From assembly GCA_027563935.2 (NCBI GenBank), contig CM050451.1:35479565-35543564 (forward strand): a stretch of 64,000 bases of DNA, in the 5' to 3' direction. The translations under genes were made by a program, and so were the position numbers. How positions within the stretch are numbered: position 1 is the first letter of the stretch; each line of letters starts with the position of its first letter. A model generated the notes under the pieces. The model had not been told where the DNA came from. It saw only the letters and a program-made list of their open reading frames with translations, and ran no database searches. Below, piece after piece: positions 55,771 to 64,000 of the stretch. This DNA is from Costus lasius. Taxonomy: Eukaryota; Streptophyta; Magnoliopsida; Zingiberales; Costaceae.

Positions 55771-57583
55771 CCTTGTTATAGTATGTTCATATGATTGCTT
55801 CATGCTATTGTGTGATCCTTATTTGCGATGTATAGATCTAAATGTCATCACATGCGAAACTACATGCTAGTTTTTATTTTAGATGTTGGCGCATGTGTAT
55901 TTTTCATGTTTATGTAGGCGCTTGTTAAAGTCTTTGTTTCGTCAAAAACTTGTATCATGCGCGCTCCACATTAGATCTAAGGCCTTACTTTAAACCCTTA
56001 GACGGGTTATTAGGGTTGAAGTCATCCCCTAGGTTAGATCCAGATAGTCTGAGCAGACCATCTGACAGCCTTGATGGGTTGACCAGATAGCACCTGTGCG
56101 CAAGCACCTGGTGGCTATAGGTCGACTGCAGACAGGCGTGTAGCGATGTCTGGTTGAGACAAGAAATGAACACACATGAGTTAGGCCCGGGGTCACACCC
56201 GCTTGCCAGACCTCATAGTGGTCGTTCAGCCCTGGTGCATGCATGGTTGACCACTGGGTCAACTCAAGTCAGTTATGACTTGGTGCATGCAAGGGCAATG
56301 GATCTGACTAGGTTGGATGAGTGGATCCCTAGTAATGGACCGTTGTAAGGTAGTAGGGCATATAAGGAAAATAAAATTGATGCCAATGGGGTTTTTCCAA
56401 AAATTTTATTTTCTTGAAAGGATCACATGTTTGATTGTGGCATATGCTTGTTTATTTATTCTTATGTGGGCTGCCCATGTTAAATGTGTGCTGTGCTGGG
56501 GCCTGCGTGCCTGTATTAAATTTGTAAATTAATTATTGTGATCTGCGTATCACATTGTATTTAATTTATAAAGTGTAATTGACCTGCGTGTCAATCTTGT
56601 CTAGATAGATTAATTTGTAAGTTAATCAGACAAGAGCACAGAGCACACTTGGCAGAGGCGCTTGCAGCAGAGGCTTGACCAGGTGGGAGGTCCAGGGTTC
56701 GACTCTAGACAGGCGCATTTTCCCTGGTGGGCGCACCTGAGCTGCAGATGGCGCTTGGGCCCTGGTTTGGGCCAAATGAGCAGCAAAAGTCCCATGAAGA
56801 AAAGCAAGTGAAGACTTAAGTTAATTAAGGTCTTACTTAGGCTATGGGCTTTTACCACATAAGATCCATGCTTTCTTTTATTGTTTATATAAGTAGAACA
56901 GCATGATTTATTTATCTTCTGCTATCACCATAGGAATTGCATGATAGTGAAGAAGATAAAAGACCGTTAAAATCCAACGCTAAAATATCAAGCTCGTAAG
57001 CCTTCTGACGCGAAACCTCACTGTTCTGACTATCGTTGGAGCCGTGTTGTACCCACTCAGTGGGCACGTCCATCTATCTTCAGACGGTGTGGGATTTCAC
57101 CTGCGTGTTACAGAGAAGGGATTTATCGCTTCTCGTTGCTCAGCATAGCACGTGGTGGTCCAGGGAGTAGGTCAGGTTAGCTTGACCATGTAGGCTACAT
57201 ATGTGGCGCATATGGTAGCACATGGAGGCAGCCATCTGTGGGATCAGAGACTGTGTTGTACCAACTCAGTTGGCACAGTCTGCTGGATTGCCCAGATGAA
57301 GGGGAATCGCACGGGTTGGCGATTGGCAGGGACTGCCTACCAGAAATTAGTACTCGTACTCTCTGTGCATCTTATCTCGCCTGAGCGGGACGCGGAGACC
57401 AAGTATGAAATCTGGATCCCATCTCACTAAAAGAGTTCTACTCTTTCGGGCTGTTTTGCTGGATTTTTCAGCCAGATAAAAATAGTGAGAAAAAGAATCA
57501 TTCTTAAGTCCTGATTGATTCTTAACATTGATACTGACCTTGCTGTTCTTGCATTGTTGTAGATTCCTGCAGCAACGAACACC
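55771..57583 (+). other. CopA4 leader with structured RNA elements
   Basis: Contains H1 (inner stem 57052-57064, outer pair A57040-T57069), H2 (57248-57281), H3 (57376-57389, fully paired) and the three-way junction (57423-57489, hairpin b GGCTG / CAGCC). It ends in TTGTAG at 57562. No protein is recognised in the distal 1.2 kb; the short frames there are chance. Confidence 0.78.
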
Positions 57584-60004
57584 ATGAGCTTCAATGTGCG
57601 ATCCCTACTGGAAAGGGAGAAGTTTGCTGGGCCAAACTTCTCAGACTGGTTCGGACACCTTAAGATCGTTCTTAAGGCAGAGAGGAAACTGTATGTCCTC
57701 GAGACGGCTGTGCCGCCTCAACCCGCTGCGAACGCCGCAAGGGCGGTTCGTGATGCCTATGAAAAGCTTGTCAATGATAGCATTGATGTCGCTTGCCTGA
57801 TGCTAGTGTCTAAGACGCCACTGCTGCAGCGTCAGCATGAGGATATGTCAGCTATAGAGATTATAGCGAACCTCAAGATGCTGTATGCTGCACAGGCGAG
57901 GACTGAACGCTATAATCTGACCAAGCTTTTCTTTCAGAGCAAACTGGCTGAAGGGAGCCCAGTGGGAGCTCACGTGCTCAAGATGATTGGGCACAAGGAG
58001 GCTCTGGAGAAACTGGGGCATACCGTCAACCAGGAGCTTGCTGTAGACATTATTCTGCAGTCTCTCCCGCCCTCTTTCGATGCGTTCATTATTAACTTTA
58101 ATATGAACAAAATCGATTGTACTCCGGCAGAGCTGCTGAATATGCTCTTGACTACTGAGGAGACTCTGAAGGGAAAGCCTTCAACCTCTGTCTTAATGGT
58201 TCCTTTTAGGAACAAGAAGAAGGGGAAGAAGGGCAAAGCCCCTGTCAAGAACTACAGTAAGGCTCTGAAACAGAAGGTTAAGCGGTCGAAGGACAACAGG
58301 TGTTTCCACTGTGGCCAGCTGGGTCACTGGAAAAAGGACTGTAAAGCGCTCCAAGGAGATAAGAGGGGAAGCATCCCTTCTGGCTCAGGTATATACGTGA
58401 CGGAAGTCATGGTTTCATCTTCTTCTATTTCATGGGTGTTGGACACAGCATGTGGAGTTCACATTTGTTCAAATGTACAGGAACTCAAGAGAAGAAGACA
58501 GGTGGGACAGCATGAGATGGACCTACGCGTTGGAAACGGGGCACGGGTTGCTGCTGTTGCTGTAGGGGATTATTACATCTCATTACCATCTGGCATTGTA
58601 TTAGAATTAAACAATTGTTACTTTGTACCCAGTATTACCAAAAATATTATCTCTATTCCTGCTCTTGTCAGGAAAGGGTTTTCCTTTGAATGCAAGATTT
58701 CAAAGTGTTATCTTACTCTTGATAATATTGTTTATGCTACTGGTTCAATTAACAATGGGTTATTCATCTTGGACATGGAATATTCTATACAAAATATTGA
58801 TAATAAGAAAGCCAAGTATGCTGATGACAGCACCTTGTTATGGCATAGTCGTTTAGGCCATATTAACAAGAAGCGCATTAAGCGGTTGCATGATCATGGA
58901 CTGCTGGGATCATTCTCCTATGAGGAGATTGATACATGCAAAGCTTGTTTAATGGGTAAAATGACGAAGTCTCCTTTTCCCAACAAAGGTCAAAGGGCTT
59001 CAGGTTTACTTGACCTTATACACAGTGATGTGTGTGGGCCATTTAGTAAACACGCCAGAGGTGGCTATCAGTACTTCATTACCTTTACTGATGATTTCAG
59101 TAGATATGGGTATGTCTATCTTATGAGACATAAGAGTGAATCTTTTGACAAGTTCAAAGAGTTCAAAAATGAAGTACAGAATCAGCTAGGCCGAAATATC
59201 AAGGCACTTCGTTCTGATCGAGGTGGAGAATACTTGAGTCATGCGTTTACTGACTATCTAAAAGAGTGTGGGATTCTCTCACAGCTCACTCCGCCAGGAA
59301 CACCGCAATGGAATGGTGTGTCCGAGAGGAGAAATAGAACGTTACTTGATATGGTTCGTTCTATGATGAGTCAGGCTACTCTACCTTACTACTTTTGGGG
59401 ATTTGCACTGGAAACAGCTGCAAAGGTACTAAACCGAGTGCCATCCAAGGCAGTTTCAAAGACGCCATATGAGTTATGGTATGGGAAACAGCCTAGCTTG
59501 ACATTTATCAGGATCTGGGGTTGCGAGGCTTATGTCAAAAAGCTCGCCTCTGGGAAACTGGAGAGCAGATCTGAGAAATGCATCTTTGTCGGTTACCCTA
59601 AGGAAACTAAGGGTTATTATTTCTACGATCCCAAAGAGAACAAGGTATTTGTTGCTCGAACGGCCATATTTCTTGAGAAGGAGTTTCTTCTGCAAGAGGC
59701 CAGTGGGAGAGAAATAAAGCTGGATGAGAATCCAGAGGAAGGACAAAGTAGTCAAGCACAGTTGGATGAGCCTGAGCCGGTAGAACAGGTCACTGAACAA
59801 CCTGAGGCTCAGATATCACGGGAACCGTGAAGATCGGGAAGGATCCGTCGACAGCCTGAGCGCTATGACGGAGTCTACATCATTGATAATGATGAACCCC
59901 TAACTTATGCGGATGCGGTCAGTGGACCGGAGTCAGCTAGATGGCTTGAAGCTATGCGAGCCGAAATGGACTCCATGTCAGATAACCAAGTCTGGGATTT
60001 GGCT
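57584..60004 (+). pseudogene. CopA4 first Gag-Pol unit, truncated at the start of RT
   Basis: Open for 748 codons from MSFNVRSLL: Gag, CCHC knuckle, protease, HHCC finger and integrase core are all present. A TGA (59828-59830; CGA in the other copies) then interrupts SREPRRSG. The homologous sequence continues in phase to QVWDL at about 60002 and stops there, before the RT catalytic motifs. Gag, protease and integrase could therefore be made from this unit but not RT or RNase H. Confidence 0.9.
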
Positions 60005-60260
60005 GGGATAGCCTACCAGAAACTAGTGCTTGTACTCTCTGTGTATCTTATCTCGCCTGAGCGGGACGCGGAGACCAAGTATGAAATCTGGATCCCATCT
60101 CACTAAAAGAGTTCTACTCTTTCGGGCTGTTTTGCTGGATTTTTCACGCCTGATAAAATAGTGAGAAAAAGAATCTTTCTTAAGTCCTGATTGATTCTTA
60201 TACATTGATACTGACCTTGCTGTTCTTGCATTGTTGTAGATACCTGCAGCAACGAACACC
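60005..60260 (+). other. Second, partial leader inside CopA4
   Basis: It joins the first unit through a TTGG shared by both partners. It includes H3 (60052-60065), the three-way junction (hairpin b partly spoiled by an extra C, CACGCC) and a second TTGTAG acceptor-like end (60239), 21 nt before the next ATG. H1 and H2 are absent. Confidence 0.8.
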
Positions 60261-63200
60261 ATGAACTTCAATGTGCGATCCCTACTGGAAAGGGAGAAGT
60301 TTGCTGGGCCAAACTTCTCTGACTGGTTTGGACACCTTAAGATTATTCTTAAGGCAGAGAGGAAACTGTATGTCCTCGAGACGGCGATACCGCCGCAGCC
60401 CGCTCCGAACGCCGCAAGGGCGGTTCGGGAAGCCTATGAAAAGCACGTCAATGATAGCATTGATGTCGCTTGCCTGATGCTAGCGTCTATGACGCCACCG
60501 CTGCAGCGTCAGCATGAGGATATGTCGGCTATAGAGATTATAGCGAACCTCAAGATGCTGTATGCTGCACAGGCGAGGACTGAACGCTATAATTTGACGA
60601 AGCTCTTCTTTCAGAGCAAACTGGCTGAAGGGAGCCCAGTGGGAGCTCACGTGCTCAAGATGATTGGGCACAAGGAGGCTCTGGAGAAACTGGGGCACAC
60701 CATCAACCAGGAGCTTGCTGTGGACATTATTCTGCAGTCTCTCCCGCCTTCATTCGACGCGTTCATTATTAATTTTAATATGAACAAAATCGATTGTACT
60801 CCGGCAGAGCTGCTGAATATGCTCTTGACCACTGAGGAGACTCTGAAGGGTAAGCCTTCAACCTCTGTCTTAATGGTTCCTTCAAGGAACAAGAAGAAGG
60901 GGAAGAAGGGCAAGGCCCCTGTCAAGAATTACAGCAAGGCTCTGAAGCAGAAGGTCAAGCGGTCTAAGGAATACAGGTGTTTCCACTGTGGCCAGCTGGG
61001 TCACTGGAAAAAGGACTGTAAAGCGCTCCAAGGAGACAAGAGGGGAAGCTTTGCTTCTGGCTCAGGTATATTCGTGACTGAAGTCATGTTTTCTTCTTCT
61101 ATATCATGGGTGTTGGACACTGCATGTGGAGTTCACATTTGTTCAAATGTGCAGGAACTCAAGAGAAGAAGGCAGGTGGGACAGCATGAGGTGGACCTAC
61201 GCGTTGGAAACGGGGCACGGGTTGCTGCTGTTGCTGTAGGAGACTACTTCATTTCTTTACCATCTGGAATTGTATTAGAACTAAACAGTTGTTACTTTGT
61301 TCCCAGTATAACTAAAAATATTATCTCCATTCCTGCTCTTGTCAGGAAGGGATTTTCCTTTGAATGCAATATTTCAAAGTGTGTTTTGTCTTTAGATAAT
61401 ATTGTTTATGCAACTGGTTCAATTAGCAATGGGTTATACATGTTGGACATGGAATGTTCTATACAGAACGTTGATATCAAGAAAGCCAAGTATGCTGATG
61501 ACAGCACCTTGCTATGGCATAGTCGTTTAGGCCATATTAACGAGAAACGCATTAAGCGGTTGCATCATCATGGACTGCTGGGATCATTCTCCTACAAGGA
61601 GATTGATACATGCAAGGCTTGTTTAATGGGTAAAATGACGAAGTCACCTTTTCCTCACAAAGGTCAAAGGGCTTCAGGTTTACTTGACCTTATACACAGT
61701 GATGTGTGTGGGCCATTTAGTAAACATGCCAGAGGTGGCTATCAGTACTTCATTACCTTTACTGATGATTTCAGTAGATATGGTTATGTCTATCTGATGA
61801 GACATAAAAGTGAATCTTTTGACAAGTTCAAAGAGTTCAAAAATGAAGTACAAAATCAGCTAGGCCGTAATATCAAGGCACTTCGCTCAGATCGAGGTGG
61901 TGAATACCTAAGTCATGCATTTACTGACTATCTAAAAGAGTGTGGCATTATCTCACAGCTCACTCCACCAGGAACACCGCAATGGAATGGTGTGTCCGAG
62001 AGGAGAAATAGAACGTTACTAGATATGGTTCGTTCTATGATGAGTCAGGCTACTCTTCCATACTCCTTTTGGGGTTTTGCACTGGAAACAGCTGCAAAGG
62101 TACTAAACCGGGTGCCATCCAAGGCAGTTTCAAAGACGCCATATGAGTTATGGTATGGGAAACAGCCAAGCTTGACATTTATCAGGATCTGGGGTTGCGA
62201 AGCTTATGTCAAAAAGCTCGCCTCTGGGAAACTAGAGAGCAGATCTGAGAAATGTATCTTTGTCGGTTACCCTAAGGAAACTAAGGGTTATTATTTCTTC
62301 GATCCCAAGGAGAACAAGGTTTTTGTTGCTCGTACGGCCATATTTCTTGAGAAGGAGTTTCTTCTGCAAGAGGCCAGTGGGAGAGAAATAAAACTGGATG
62401 AGAATCCAGAGAAAGGACAAAGTGCTCAAGCAGAGTTGGATGAGCCTGAGCCGGTAGAACAGGTTATTGAACAACCTGAGGCTCAGATATCACGGGAACC
62501 GCGAAGATCGGGTAGGATCCGTCGACAGCCTGAGCGCTATGACGGAGTCTACATCATTGACAATGATGAACCCCTCACTTATGCGGATGCGGTCAGTGGA
62601 CCGGAGTCAGCGAGATGGCTTGAAGCTATGCGCGCCGAGATGGACTCCATGTCAGATAACCAAGTCTGGGATTTGGTTGATCCGCCTCCGGGAGTAATCC
62701 CTATAGGCTGTAAATGGATCTTCAAGAAGAAGATTGACATGGATGGTAACGTGGTTACCTATAAAGGCAGGCTAGTTGCGAAAGGTTTCAAACAAATCTA
62801 CGGGATAGATTATGATGAAACTTTCTCACCTGTAGCCATGTTTAAGTCTATTCGGATTCTTTTTGCGATAGCAGCATATTACGATTATGAGATCTGGCAG
62901 ATGGATGTGAAAACAGCTTTCCTTAATGGAAATCTGGATGAGGATGTGTATATGACACAACCTGAAGGTTTCACTAATCCAGCAGATCGTCATAAGATAT
63001 GCAAGTTAAAGAAGTCCATTTATGGACTTAAACAAGCATCGAGAAGCTGGAATATTCGTTTTGATGAATCAGTTACTGAATTTGGTTTCATCAAGAACGA
63101 GGATGACCCGTGTGTATATAAGAGGTTTAGTGGGAGCGTGATTACTTTCCTAGTCCTCTACGTCGATGACATCTTGATCATTGGAAATGACATTCCTGAA

Positions 63201-64000
63201 ATGCATGCTGTTAAGGCATGGCTGAGGAAATGTTTCCAGATGAAAGATCTAGGAGAAGCAGCCTATGTGTTAGGTGTGAAGATCTACAGGGATAGATCTA
63301 AGAGGCTTCTCGGGCTGTGCCAGAGTACTTACATCGATAAAGTCCTGGAAAGATTTCATTTAGAGAATTCTAAACGAGGATATCTTCCAGTCAGACATGG
63401 TCTGAGTCTTTCGAAGAGTCAGTGTCCACAAACACAGACTGAGAAAGATGAAATGGACAATACGCCTTATGCTTCGGCTATTGGATCCATTATGTATGCG
63501 ATGTTGTGTACTCGCCCAGACGTCGCTTACGGGTTAAGCGTGACCAGTCGTTACCAGAGTAATCCAGGTATGGCGCACTGGATTGCAGTCAAGAACATCT
63601 TAAAATATCTGCGGAGGACCAAAGATATGTTCTTGATATATGGTGGTCAGGAAGAACTCAGTATTGAAGGATATACTGACGCTTCGTTCTAGTCTGACCA
63701 GGATGATTTCCGATCGCAATCAGGCTATGTTTTTAGCTTGAATGGTGGAGCAGTGGTGTGGAAAAGTTTCAAACAGTCAACTGTTGCTGATTCCACAACA
63801 GAAGCCGAGTATGTTGCAGCCTCGGAAGCATCCAAGGAGGCAGTGTGGATTCGTAAGTTCGTGAAAGAACTTGGTGTCGTTCCTTCGAGTGCAGATCCTT
63901 TGGTTATCTTCTGTGATAACACTGGAGCAATTGCACAAGCAAAGGAACCACGGTCGCACCAGAAGTCCAAGCACATACAGAGACGGTTTCATTTGATCAG
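60261..64000 (+). pseudogene. CopA4 second Gag-Pol unit (one stop; 3' end outside window)
   Basis: 1143 codons are open from MNFNVRSLL through Gag, protease, integrase, RT (YVDDILIIGND) and into RNase H, where TAG (63690-63692) replaces the Gln of ASFQSDQ. The same phase then continues to the window edge (STTEAEY, FCDNTGA). It differs from the first unit by roughly 3-4% of residues, so it is not a fresh copy of it. Loss of the RNase H end would prevent autonomous movement. Confidence 0.92.

Larger units (their letters stand above)
54075..64000 (+). mobile_element. CopA4: Ty1/copia element with two tandem Gag-Pol units (right end outside window)
   Basis: One 5' LTR, primer site and leader are followed by a truncated Gag-Pol (57584 to about 60004), the last part of a leader (about 60005-60260) and a second, nearly complete Gag-Pol that runs off the window. 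No LTR, primer site or target duplication separates the two units, so this is one composite element rather than two insertions. Confidence 0.9.

Noticed and set aside
60005..60260. Two separate CopA insertions at the CopA4 duplication
   Set aside because: No LTR, primer site or target duplication occurs at the join; leader sequence follows pol directly.

Overview
This 64 kb window is plant nuclear DNA made almost entirely of LTR retrotransposons inserted into one another. I find no single-copy host gene, tRNA, rRNA or CRISPR array. The plant assignment rests on plant-type Ty1/copia and Ty3 chromovirus polyproteins, initiator-Met-tRNA primer sites (TGGTATCAGAG), 5-bp target-site duplications (TSDs) and LTR lengths of 1.7-3.2 kb. 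The species cannot be named from the sequence. Element names used here (GagR, CopA1-4, CopB, ChrV) are my own labels.

Layout. The outermost layer, GagR, is a Ty3-type element whose 5' LTR ends at position 12 and whose 3' LTR probably ends at 53448. Its Gag-protease reading frame is split into 195-377, 18583-20715 and 28975-29439, and its probable 3' LTR into 30788-31483 and 51902-53448. Three elements cut it: CopA1 (378-18577, minus, TSD CTAGT), CopA3 (20716-28969, minus, TSD ATTTT) and CopB (31484-51896, plus, TSD GTTGT). CopA1 is itself split by CopA2 (7336-16436, plus, TSD TGAAC). CopB is split by the chromovirus ChrV (36164-47081, plus, TSD AGCTC). To the right of GagR are about 620 bp of unassigned DNA and then CopA4 (54075 to beyond 64000, plus).

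Coding state. CopA2 has an uninterrupted 1294-codon Gag-Pol and looks autonomous. CopA1 has one frameshift. CopA3 has several lesions and a truncated 5' LTR. CopA4 carries a truncated Gag-Pol followed in tandem by a second Gag-Pol. ChrV has LTRs in which I see no difference, but two in-frame stops. CopB is badly decayed although its LTRs differ by under 1%. GagR encodes Gag, protease and a possible chromodomain remnant, with no reverse transcriptase or integrase.

Most interesting signals. (1) Every CopA copy has the string ATG-GCN-ATG followed by GTATGA inside its LTR, and a 3' splice-site-like sequence ending TTGTAG exactly 21 nt before the annotated gag ATG. Joining them extends Gag in frame, so gag probably begins in the LTR and the 1.95 kb leader is probably an intron. 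(2) That leader holds an ordered set of hairpins and a three-way junction. The fold and spacing are conserved between the CopA and CopB families while stem sequences change in a compensating way. Together these suggest a packaging or dimerisation signal kept inside an intron, so that only unspliced genomic RNA carries it.
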